The notes under the pieces are model-generated. The model did no database searches and was not told the DNA's origin. It saw nothing but the letters and a program-made list of their open reading frames with translations. The translations under genes and the position numbers were made by a program. From JADGRA01 sp035622755 (GTDB taxonomy: Bacteria; Myxococcota; Myxococcia; Myxococcales; Myxococcaceae): a stretch of 23,970 nucleotides of DNA. Of the stretch, positions 7,952-16,860 are shown piece by piece. The stretch spans positions 1 through 23,970 of the forward strand of contig DASPUU010000039.1 in assembly GCA_035622755.1 (NCBI GenBank), written 5' to 3'. Within the stretch, counting starts at the first letter, position 1, and each line of letters opens with the position of its first letter.

Positions 7952-8808
7952 CGCTTCGGGCCCTTCCCGTGGTCCTCGCCCAGCAACCCCGAGGCCTCGA
8001 TGCCCGCACGCAGGGCGAGCGGCGTCGCCTGCCAGGTGGGAACGCGATGCTGGCGCGAGACGAGGACGCCGGCCACCAGGCCGAAGCCCACCTGGGAGAT
8101 GACGAACCAGAACCAGTCGACGCGGGCATCGAGCACCGGGTTGATGATGCCGAGGATGGCGTGGAGGAGACCGGTCCACATCACCGGCGCGATGACGCCG
8201 CCGAGGAGCACCGGGCGGCGGGAGAGCATGGGCAGCATCGCCCCGTAGAGCAGCCCCACCACCAGCGAGGTGACGAGGTGGATGCCGAAGGCGAGGGAGA
8301 AGGCGCTCGCCTGAAAGGTCTCGAGCTGCGCGGTGCTCTCGGTGCTCGCCGCGGGGAAGAAGCCGGCGGAGAGCAGGTTGATCGGGTACCAGATGCCGTG
8401 CCGGCTGACGACGCCGTAGAGCATGGCCAGGAGCGCCATGGCCACGCCCCCGGCGATGCCTCCCTTGATCCCGGCGGAGACGGGGTAGGTCTCCACCGGC
8501 AGGTAGGCGCGCGCCAGCTCGCGGGCGATCTCCAGCCGGGCCACCTCGCGCCGCGAGCTGACCACGGCCGGCGCTTCCTCGGCGACCTCCACCGCCTGGT
8601 GTGCCTCGTGCGGCAAGAGGTCGCGGAACCACCCCACCGCCCAGGCCAGGGCGAGGATGGCCCCCAGTCCGCTCACCGACCCGGCGGTGGCCATCCCGGC
8701 GAAGACCAGGGCCAGGCCGAAGGCGAAGACGAACGGCCAGGCGGTGGGCGCCGGCAGACGGACCACGCCGCCCTTCTTCCCCCCGCTTCCGCCCGTCTCG
8801 CCGGCCAT
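7948..8808 (-). CDS. Six-helix membrane protein of unknown function in the oxidase operon
   Basis: I do not recognise a named family with confidence. The 286-residue protein has a Gly/Lys-rich N-terminal tail, a helix pair (about 23-60) ending WFRDLLPHE, a charged cytoplasmic-looking stretch (75-105) rich in Glu/Arg, then four helices at about 113-134, 168-190, 200-222 and 231-252. The first helix pair looks like a small subunit-IV-type oxidase module, while the rest resembles no standard subunit I, II or III. It lies 16 bases after subunit III and overlaps the diheme cytochrome c start by 4 bases (ATGA), so it is co-translated with respiratory subunits. An accessory or bridging subunit is inference. 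Confidence 0.8.
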   Translation of the reverse strand: MAGETGGSGGKKGGVVRLPAPTAWPFVFAFGLALVFAGMATAGSVSGLGAILALAWAVGWFRDLLPHEAHQAVEVAEEAPAVVSSRREVARLEIARELARAYLPVETYPVSAGIKGGIAGGVAMALLAMLYGVVSRHGIWYPINLLSAGFFPAASTESTAQLETFQASAFSLAFGIHLVTSLVVGLLYGAMLPMLSRRPVLLGGVIAPVMWTGLLHAILGIINPVLDARVDWFWFVISQVGFGLVAGVLVSRQHRVPTWQATPLALRAGIEASGLLGEDHGKGPKR

Positions 8809-8824
8809 GGCTCGCCCCTCTCCC

Positions 8825-9418
8825 TCAGCGACCGATGACGTAGACCACGGTGAACACCACCACCCAGACCACGTCGACGAAGTGCCAGTAGAGCGAGAGG
8901 ATGTCCACCGGCTCGGCGTGCTCCCGCCGGACCTTGCCCAGCAGCGCGAAGACGGCCACCGTTCCGAGCAGCAGGAGGCCGGCGGTGACGTGGAAGGCAT
9001 GCAACCCGACCAGCGAGTAGTAGGTCGTCCCGAAGAGGTTGGTGTCGATCCACAGCCCCTCGACCCGGATGAGATGGCCCCACTCCCGGGCCGTGCCGCC
9101 GAGGAAGATGGCCCCCAGGACGAAGGTGAGGAGCCAGGCCCCGGCGAAGAGGCCGCCCTTCCCCTTCCGGAGCGCGGCCACGGCGGCATGGATGGTCAGG
9201 CTGCTGGAGAGGAGGCAGACGGTGATCAACACCGGGGTGTGGAGGATGGCCGGGGTCGGCCCGGTGACGCTCTTGCCCAGGTAGAAGAGGTAGGCGACGA
9301 CGAAGATGACGAAGATCGCCGACTCGGCGGCGATGAGGGCGAACATCCCCACCTTCCCCGGCGAGGGGAGCTCCCAGCGCAGCCCCCCGGCCGGCGCGGC
9401 CACGGCGGTGGTGCTCAT
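8825..9418 (-). CDS. ctaE: Cytochrome c oxidase subunit III (caa3 type)
   Basis: A 197-residue membrane protein with five hydrophobic segments, the short bacterial form of subunit III that lacks the first two helices of the mitochondrial protein. Family signatures visible: KVGMFALIAAESAIF (about 22-36), GLHAFHV (138-144) and the C-terminal LYWHFVDVVWVVVF (176-189). It stabilises the catalytic core of the proton-pumping oxidase. The ATG at 9418 overlaps the subunit I stop by 4 bases (ATGA); the frame is open much further upstream, but that part belongs to subunit I. Confidence 0.95.
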   Translation of the reverse strand: MSTTAVAAPAGGLRWELPSPGKVGMFALIAAESAIFVIFVVAYLFYLGKSVTGPTPAILHTPVLITVCLLSSSLTIHAAVAALRKGKGGLFAGAWLLTFVLGAIFLGGTAREWGHLIRVEGLWIDTNLFGTTYYSLVGLHAFHVTAGLLLLGTVAVFALLGKVRREHAEPVDILSLYWHFVDVVWVVVFTVVYVIGR

Positions 9419-11103
9419 CCGGCACCTCCCGGCTCGTACCTCCAGTCCGGATCCTCGGGATGCTTCACGTCCCACAGGGGTCGGCGGCTCTTCACCACCG
9501 GGACGGTGGCGAAGTTGTACTCCGGGGGTGGCGAGGTGGTGGACCACTCCAGCGTCCAGGCATCCCAGGGGTCGCTGCCGGCGCGCTCTCCGTGGAGCAG
9601 CGACCAGAGCAGGTTGCCGACGAAGACCAGGATGCCCACCACCTGGAAGACGACGCCCACGGTGACGATCAGGTTCCAGACGTCCCAGCCCCGACCCGGC
9701 TCGTAGGTGTAGATCCGCCGCGGCATTCCGAGCAGGCCGGGGATGTGCATGAAGTCGAAGGTGAGATGGAAGCCGACGACGAAGAGCCAGAAGTGCAGCT
9801 TCCCCAGCCGCTCGAGGTACATCCTCCCGCTCATCTTCGGGAACCAGTAGTAGAAGGCGGCGAAGAGGCAGAAGAGGATCCCGCCCACGATGACGTAGTG
9901 GAAGTGGGCGACGACGAAGTACGAGCCCCCCAGCTGCCAGTCGAGCGGCGCCGAGGCGAGCATCACCCCGGTCAGCCCGGCGATGAGGAACTGGAAGAGG
10001 AAGGCCACGCAGAACAGCATCGGCGTGCGGAAGTGGATCTTCCCGCCCCACATGGTGGCCAGCCAGTTGAAGATCTTGATCCCGGTGGGCACGGCGATGG
10101 CCATGGTGGAGAGGACGAAGAAGGTGTTCGCCGCCGCGCTCATCCCGATGGTGAACAGGTGGTGCGCCCACACCGCCATGCTGATGAATCCGATGCCCAC
10201 CGTGGCTGCGACCATCACCGGGTAGCCGAAGATCGCCTTGCGGGAGAAGACGGGGATGATCTCCGAGGCGAAGGCGAAGGCCGGGATGACCAGCACGTAC
10301 ACCTCCGGATGCCCGAAGACCCAGAAGAAGTGCATCCAGATCACCGCCGAGCCGCCGGCCTGGGTGTCGAAGAAGTGCCCACCCAGGTAGCGGTCGATCA
10401 TGAGCATCATCTGGGCGGCGGTGAGCGGGCTGATCACCAGGAGGACCAGGCCGGCCACGGTCAGGTTGAGCCAGACCAGGAGCGGCATCCTCCCCAGCGT
10501 CATCCCCGGGCAGCGCAGGCAGAGGATGGTGGCGATGAGATTCACCGCGCCCCCGATGCTCCCGATCCCGGCGACGAGCAGCGAGAGCGTCCAGAAGTCG
10601 GTGCTGTGGCCGGGGGAAAAGGTCTTCGAGGTCAGCGGCGCGTAGGCGAACCAGCCCACGTCCGGCGCCGTCCCGGCCCCGTAGAGGCCGTAGCCGCCCA
10701 CGAAGCTGAAGTAGAGGAGCAGCCCGCCGAAGGCGGTGAGCCAGAAGCTGAAGGCGTTCAGGCGCGGGAAGGCCATGTCCCGCGCGCCGATCATCAGCGG
10801 CACCAGGTAATTGGCGAAGCCGAAGACGATGGGCATGGCGACGAAGAAGATCATCGTCGTGCCGTGCATGGTGAACATCTGGTTGAAGACCTGCGGCGAG
10901 ACGAAGTCGTTGTGCGGCTGGGCGAGCTGGATGCGCATCACCACCGCCTCGACCCCCCCCACCACCAGGAAGACGATGGCGTAGAGGATGTAGAGGATGC
11001 CCAGCCGCTTGTGGTCGACGGTGGTCACCCAGCCGTGGAGCCGGTCGACCAGGGGGCGGGCGGCGAGCTCGGTCGGCGTCCATCCCACGGATTCGGTCGA
11101 CAT
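9415..11103 (-). CDS. ctaD: Cytochrome c oxidase subunit I (caa3 type, A1 heme-copper oxidase)
   Basis: Catalytic subunit that reduces O2 to water and pumps protons. It has 562 residues and 12 transmembrane helices. Metal ligands are complete: H80 and H402 for low-spin heme a, H400 for high-spin heme a3, and H265, H314 and H315 for CuB, with Y269 as the cross-linked tyrosine. HPEVY includes E267, which marks the A1 subtype. The D-channel (D109 in ARDMAFPRLN) and K-channel lysine (K343 in TGIKIFNW) are present, so proton pumping by the classical route is expected. The ATG at 11103 has GAGGAG about 8 bases upstream and is 20 bases after subunit II. The C-terminal extension (about 500-562) is soluble. 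Confidence 0.97.
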   Translation of the reverse strand: MSTESVGWTPTELAARPLVDRLHGWVTTVDHKRLGILYILYAIVFLVVGGVEAVVMRIQLAQPHNDFVSPQVFNQMFTMHGTTMIFFVAMPIVFGFANYLVPLMIGARDMAFPRLNAFSFWLTAFGGLLLYFSFVGGYGLYGAGTAPDVGWFAYAPLTSKTFSPGHSTDFWTLSLLVAGIGSIGGAVNLIATILCLRCPGMTLGRMPLLVWLNLTVAGLVLLVISPLTAAQMMLMIDRYLGGHFFDTQAGGSAVIWMHFFWVFGHPEVYVLVIPAFAFASEIIPVFSRKAIFGYPVMVAATVGIGFISMAVWAHHLFTIGMSAAANTFFVLSTMAIAVPTGIKIFNWLATMWGGKIHFRTPMLFCVAFLFQFLIAGLTGVMLASAPLDWQLGGSYFVVAHFHYVIVGGILFCLFAAFYYWFPKMSGRMYLERLGKLHFWLFVVGFHLTFDFMHIPGLLGMPRRIYTYEPGRGWDVWNLIVTVGVVFQVVGILVFVGNLLWSLLHGERAGSDPWDAWTLEWSTTSPPPEYNFATVPVVKSRRPLWDVKHPEDPDWRYEPGGAG

Positions 11104-11123
11104 CGTGTGCTCTCCTCGGATGC

Positions 11124-12119
11124 TCAGCGCAGGGTGAGCAGGTAGCCGGTCAGGTCGTCGAGCTCCTGGCGCTCGAGCTGCATGGCCGGCATGAGCGAGC
11201 CGGGCTTGATCGCGTCCGGGTTCTCGATCCAGAGCCGGAGGTTCTGGCGCGTGTTCGGCGCCGCTCCCGAGGCGATGGTCTCCCGGCTCATGAGGTGGGT
11301 GAGATCCGGCCCGAACCGGCCGTTGGCCGCGGTCCCGGCCACGGTGTGGCAGTTGATGCAGGCGGTGGTCTCGAAGAGGCGGCGGCCGCGCGACACGGCG
11401 GCCCCGGGCGAGGCCGGCCGGGCCTGCTCCCGGGCCCAGCGGTCGAACTCCTCGCGGGAGTCGACGTACACGCGGAGGAGCATCTTGGCGTGCTGGGTCC
11501 CGCAGTACTGCGCGCACTGCCCTTCGTAGAGGCCGGTGCGGTGCGGGTCGATCCACATGGTGTTCGGGAAGTTGGGGATGAGGTCCGTCTTCCCCGCCAG
11601 GCGAGGGACCCAGAAGCTGTGGTCGGTGTCGGCGGAGAGCAGGGTGAGGATGGTGGGCCTGGGGTGGGCCGGGTCGCTGACCGGCACGTGCAGCTCGTTG
11701 GCGGTGACCACGTTCAGGCCCGGGTAACGGTACTCCCACCAGAACTGGTGGCCGATGACCGTGACCCGGACCGCGTCCTCGGGGAGCGTGGGGCGCTGGA
11801 CGGCGGCGATGACCCGCGCCGAGGAGAGGAAGAGGACGATGACGATGATCACCGGGATGATCGTCCAGGCGAGCTCGATCTGGGTGCTCCCGTAGACCTG
11901 GGGGGGTTCCCGACCGTCGTCGGCCCCCCGGTGGCGGAAGCGCAGGACGGCGTAGGCGAGCAGCCCGAAGACGACGACGAAGATGGCCAGGGCGACGGCC
12001 ACCACGAAGACCGACAGCTCGTAGACCGACTGGGCCGGCGAGGAGGCGGGCGAGAAGAGGTCGGTCGGGCTGAGGACGTACCCCGGACCGGCCAGTGCCG
12101 CAGCCAACGACATCCCCAC
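11124..12119 (-). CDS. ctaC: Cytochrome c oxidase subunit II with fused cytochrome c (caa3)
   Basis: Electron-entry subunit. Two transmembrane helices (about 33-60 and 83-107) precede the periplasmic cupredoxin domain with the CuA site: H167, C202, C206, H210 and M213 in CAQYCGTQHAKM. The position usually occupied by Glu, whose backbone carbonyl binds copper, is Gln204. A C-terminal cytochrome c domain (about 240-331) carries CINCH (C254, C257, H258) with M310 in SLMPAM, which defines the caa3 class. The GTG at 12119 has GGAGG 5-6 bases upstream; an ATG two codons later is the alternative. First gene of the respiratory operon, facing the divergent plus-strand block. Confidence 0.95.
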   Translation of the reverse strand: MGMSLAAALAGPGYVLSPTDLFSPASSPAQSVYELSVFVVAVALAIFVVVFGLLAYAVLRFRHRGADDGREPPQVYGSTQIELAWTIIPVIIVIVLFLSSARVIAAVQRPTLPEDAVRVTVIGHQFWWEYRYPGLNVVTANELHVPVSDPAHPRPTILTLLSADTDHSFWVPRLAGKTDLIPNFPNTMWIDPHRTGLYEGQCAQYCGTQHAKMLLRVYVDSREEFDRWAREQARPASPGAAVSRGRRLFETTACINCHTVAGTAANGRFGPDLTHLMSRETIASGAAPNTRQNLRLWIENPDAIKPGSLMPAMQLERQELDDLTGYLLTLR

Positions 12120-12404
12120 GAGGCCCTCCCCGGTCTGCCGGTCCCCCGCCGGACGGCGAGGGCTGCTTAGCGTGCCGATGAGGGCGCATCAACCGCGAAA
12201 ATGTCCGGGCGGCCCGCCGCGGCGAACCCACCGGCACTTCGAGCTCTCCGCCCGGCGACACTCCGCGCGGAGAGCGCCCCCCCCCGGGGTCAGGAGCCAC
12301 CCGAAATCGGCTCTCGGACGGCCACTGACCCACCCCCGGCGGCCCCAAGCCCCCTGGAGTCGTGGCTCTCCCCCCCGGCGCGCACCTTGCTCCTCCACCG
12401 CTCG
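12120..12404. promoter_or_regulatory. Divergent intergenic region with a 9-bp inverted repeat and a weak promoter candidate
   Basis: These 285 bases separate the divergent oxidase operon and the small exported-protein gene, and must hold promoters for both unless the latter starts further upstream. A perfect 9-base inverted repeat, GCTCTCCGC (12243-12251) and GCGGAGAGC (12267-12275), is separated by 15 bases. It has no T-run, so it is an operator or leader-hairpin candidate rather than a terminator. Toward ctaC, TTGATG (12192-12187) and TAAGCA (12169-12164) are 17 bases apart, a weak sigma70-like match. I see no convincing promoter on the plus strand. A long C-run follows at about 12277. Confidence 0.35.
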
Positions 12405-12839
12405 ATGCGCTCCCTCGCCCTGCTGGCGGTCCTCGCGACCTCCGTCGCCCGGGCCGAGGAGCCCCCCCTCTCCGCCACCTGGTGCTCCGACCGGCACCAG
12501 AAGCTGGTCAGCGTCGACCGCGAAGCCATCTCCGTCCTCGATGCCTGGAACGCCTACCGGCGCTCGGCGCGCGGCGCGGACATCGCGCTCTACCGGCGCA
12601 AGACGGCGGAGGGCGCGGCCGCCGTGGCACGTCTCCTCGAGTCCGGCGAGCTGGCCGGCCGAGACGCCGCCCGCTGCACTGCGGCCGGCTTCCTCAGCAC
12701 GCCCGCCCAGCGCGTCGCCTACCGCCGCAACGAGAAGGACTTCCACCGCGTCGAGCCCATCCTGGCTGCGCTCCAGGAGGCGTATGCGCGCATGCGGGAT
12801 GCCGAGCAGGCCACGCTGATGGCCGGCGTGAAACAGTAG
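12405..12839 (+). CDS. Small exported protein of unknown function
   Basis: I do not recognise a family. From the ATG at 12405 it is 144 residues: a Sec signal peptide MRSLALLAVLATSVARA with a likely cut after A17, then a mainly helical, charged protein with two cysteines (C27 and C91) that could form a disulfide in the periplasm. The central part is rich in Arg/Ala/Glu, and the C-terminus (about 105-144) looks like one long helix. No good ribosome site precedes the ATG. The frame is open back to 12201, but the upstream part is low-complexity Pro/Arg-rich and would bury the signal peptide, so the shorter form is preferred. The oxidase operon lies divergently upstream. Confidence 0.6.
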   Translation: MRSLALLAVLATSVARAEEPPLSATWCSDRHQKLVSVDREAISVLDAWNAYRRSARGADIALYRRKTAEGAAAVARLLESGELAGRDAARCTAAGFLSTPAQRVAYRRNEKDFHRVEPILAALQEAYARMRDAEQATLMAGVKQ

Positions 12840-12862
12840 CCCTTCCCCGGGCACTCTGACCG

Positions 12863-12876
12863 CTCGCGCGGGCGAG
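12863..12876. repeat. Short inverted repeat between the exported protein and the HipA-like gene
   Basis: CTCGC-GCGG-GCGAG forms a perfect 5-base-pair hairpin in the 61-base gap. No T-tract follows. It could be a weak hairpin or chance in GC-rich DNA. Confidence 0.25.
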
Positions 12877-12900
12877 GGTAAGCTCGGGGGCCGGCCCGCG

Positions 12901-13674
12901 ATGCCCCGGACGGTGAACGCCACCCGCTACGTGACGCCCCTGCGCGAGGGCGGCTCGCTGCCGGCCATCGTCGAGGCCGACGACGACGGCCTGTACGTGA
13001 CCAAGTTCCGGGGAGCCGGCCAGGGCCCCCGGGCGCTGGTGGCGGAGTGGGTGGTGGGAGAGCTGGCCCGCTCGCTCGATCTCCACGTCCCGGAGGTCGT
13101 GTTCATCGAGGTCGACCCGGCCCTCGGGCGGACCGAGCCCGACGTTGAGATCCGGGATCTGCTCCGGGCCAGCGCCGGCCTCAACCTCGGTGTGGATTTC
13201 CTTCCCGGGGCGCTGACCTTCGATGCGCTCGCCGACCCGGCCCCGGAGGCGAGCGTCGCCTCCCGGGTGGTGGCGCTCGATGCCGCGCTGCTCAACGTCG
13301 ACCGCACGGCGAGGAACCCGAACCTCCTCAGCTGGCACCGCCGGCTCTGGTGCATCGACCACGGAGCGGCGCTCTACGTCCACCACGCCTGGGCGGAGGC
13401 GGCGAGCAAGGCCGAGTCGGCGTTCCCGGCCATCCGCGACCACGTGCTCCTCGCCTGGGCCTCCGAGCTCGAGGCCATGGCCGGGCTCCTCCGCACCCGC
13501 TGGACGCCGGCGCTCCTGGACCACGTCCTCGGTCAGATCCCGGAGGCCTGGCTCCCGGCCGAGCCGGGCCTGGAGCGAGCGGAGCGCCAGCGCGCCGCCT
13601 ACCGCGACTTCCTCGTCCGGCGCCTGGGCGCCGCCGAGCGCTTCCTCGGAGAGGCCATCCGTGCCCGGGCGTGA
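12901..13674 (+). CDS. Compact HipA-like kinase (HipA_2 type)
   Basis: A 257-residue protein with the HipA/PI3K-like kinase core but only about 60% of the length of classical HipA (about 440). Kinase elements by pattern: VTKF with K35 as ATP lysine, E49 in AEWVVGELAR, the catalytic loop LNVDRTARNPN with D134, N139 and N141, and CIDHG with metal-binding D153. It lacks the N-terminal HipA domain that contacts HipB, and no HipB-like helix-turn-helix gene is adjacent. Its stop overlaps the DUF3037 gene by 14 bases, so the two are expressed together. The start ATG has only a loose G-rich stretch before it. Substrate unknown; protein kinase activity is inferred from the motifs. Confidence 0.8.
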   Translation: MPRTVNATRYVTPLREGGSLPAIVEADDDGLYVTKFRGAGQGPRALVAEWVVGELARSLDLHVPEVVFIEVDPALGRTEPDVEIRDLLRASAGLNLGVDFLPGALTFDALADPAPEASVASRVVALDAALLNVDRTARNPNLLSWHRRLWCIDHGAALYVHHAWAEAASKAESAFPAIRDHVLLAWASELEAMAGLLRTRWTPALLDHVLGQIPEAWLPAEPGLERAERQRAAYRDFLVRRLGAAERFLGEAIRARA

Positions 13675-14053
13675 GGCCTTCGACTACGCCGTGGTGCGCG
13701 TGGTCCCGCGCGTGGAGCGCGAGGAGTTCGTCAATGCCGGCGTGGTGGTGCACTGCCGCGGGCGCGACTTCCTCCGGGCCCGCTTCGCCCTCGACGAGCG
13801 GCGCCTCCTGGCGCTGGCTCCCGACGTGGACCTGGAGGCCGTGCGGGCCCACCTCGAGGCCTTCGCCCGGGTGTGCGACGGTGGCCCGGCCGCCGGACCG
13901 CTCGGCGGCCTCTCGCCCACCGAGCGCTTCCACTGGGTCACCTCGCCCCGGAGCACCGTCGTCCAGACCTCCCCGGTGCACGCCGGGCTGTGCGAGGACC
14001 CCGACGCGGCCCTGGCCCACCTGGTCGAGACGGTGGTGCGGGCGCGCCCCTGA
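13661..14053 (+). CDS. DUF3037 protein, partner of the HipA-like kinase
   Basis: A 130-residue protein matching DUF3037 by its opening FDYAVVRVVPRVEREEFVNA, followed by GVVVHC, and a later block RFHWVTSPRSTVVQTSPVHA followed by GLCEDP. The function of the family is not established. The GTG at 13661 has GGAGAGG 6 bases before it and lies inside the end of the HipA-like gene, so translation is probably coupled. Small, soluble, no signal peptide or membrane segment. The two families are often found side by side as far as I recall, which suggests the DUF3037 protein is a substrate, regulator or antitoxin-like partner of the kinase; this is inference. Confidence 0.82.
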   Translation: MPGREAFDYAVVRVVPRVEREEFVNAGVVVHCRGRDFLRARFALDERRLLALAPDVDLEAVRAHLEAFARVCDGGPAAGPLGGLSPTERFHWVTSPRSTVVQTSPVHAGLCEDPDAALAHLVETVVRARP

Positions 14054-14086
14054 CCCCAGGGAACCGTCCTTCACGGGTCGGCGGCA

Positions 14087-14113
14087 CCCCGGGCACGCTC
14101 CCCGGACCCGGGG
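14087..14113. terminator. GC-rich hairpin downstream of the DUF3037 gene
   Basis: A perfect 7-base-pair inverted repeat CCCCGGG/CCCGGGG with a 13-base loop lies 34 bases after the DUF3037 stop, in the 131-base gap before the response regulator. It lacks a T-tract, so intrinsic termination is doubtful. The rest of the gap shows only the ribosome site (GAGGGGG) of the next gene. Confidence 0.25.
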
Positions 14114-14184
14114 GATGAGCCTGCAACCCCGCGTCGCCCCTGGGGTCCTGGCTGGCCCACCCCTTGCCCTGGTCGAGGGGGACC

Positions 14185-14724
14185 ATGAACCCTGACCCGA
14201 GGACCGTGCTCGTCGTCGACGACGAGGAGAACGTGGTGAACGCGCTCCGCCGCACGCTGCGCCGGGAGGGCTACACCGTCCTCAGCGCCTCCGAGCCGAG
14301 CGAGGCGCTCGCCGTCCTGCGCCAGGCCCGCGTGGACGTGGTGCTCTCCGATCAGCTCATGCCCAACCGGAGCGGGCTCGACTTCCTCAAGGAGGTGCGG
14401 GCCCTGCACCCGGAGGTGGTGCGCATCATGCTCACCGGCCACGCCGAGGTCTCCACCGCAGTGGAGGCGATCAACGACGGGGAGATCTACCGCTTCCTCA
14501 CCAAGCCCTGGGACGATGCCGAGCTCAAGGTGGCGCTCCACCTGGCCTTCGACCGGATCGCGCTGGAGCGCGCCAACCGGCAGCTGCTCGCCACCGTCGA
14601 GCAGCAGCGCCGCATGCTCGCCCGCCTGGAACGCGCCCATCCGGGACTGCGGGACCTCCTCCGCGACGAGAGCGGCGCGCTCCTCGTCGACCTGGACGAC
14701 CGGGCGACCCTCGCCTTCGGCTGA
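14185..14724 (+). CDS. Single-domain response regulator with C-terminal helical extension
   Basis: A 179-residue cytoplasmic protein. Residues 7-125 are a CheY-like receiver: acidic pocket D12/D13, phospho-acceptor D56 in LSDQLMP, T84 in MLTGHAE and K107 in FLTKPW. The AINDGEIYRFLTKPW block is typical of receivers found with HD-GYP or cyclic-di-GMP outputs, but no output domain follows. Residues 126-155 are a predicted coiled coil and the last 25 residues are acidic. The ATG at 14185 is preceded by GAGGGGG. It is 18 bases upstream of the histidine kinase gene, so they form an operon and probably a signalling pair. Confidence 0.9.
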   Translation: MNPDPRTVLVVDDEENVVNALRRTLRREGYTVLSASEPSEALAVLRQARVDVVLSDQLMPNRSGLDFLKEVRALHPEVVRIMLTGHAEVSTAVEAINDGEIYRFLTKPWDDAELKVALHLAFDRIALERANRQLLATVEQQRRMLARLERAHPGLRDLLRDESGALLVDLDDRATLAFG

Positions 14725-14742
14725 AGCCGGGCCCGACCTGCC

Positions 14743-16836
<2,094 letters not shown>

Positions 16837-16860
16837 CCCTGCCGCTCGCCCCGCTCCCGG

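Noticed and set aside
12201..12404. An upstream extension of the small exported protein to an ATG at 12201
   Set aside because: The extra 68 residues are Pro/Arg/Ala-rich and would place the signal peptide internally. The region more likely holds promoters.
14087..14113. A true rho-independent terminator
   Set aside because: The hairpin is good but no T-tract follows, so it is listed only at low confidence.
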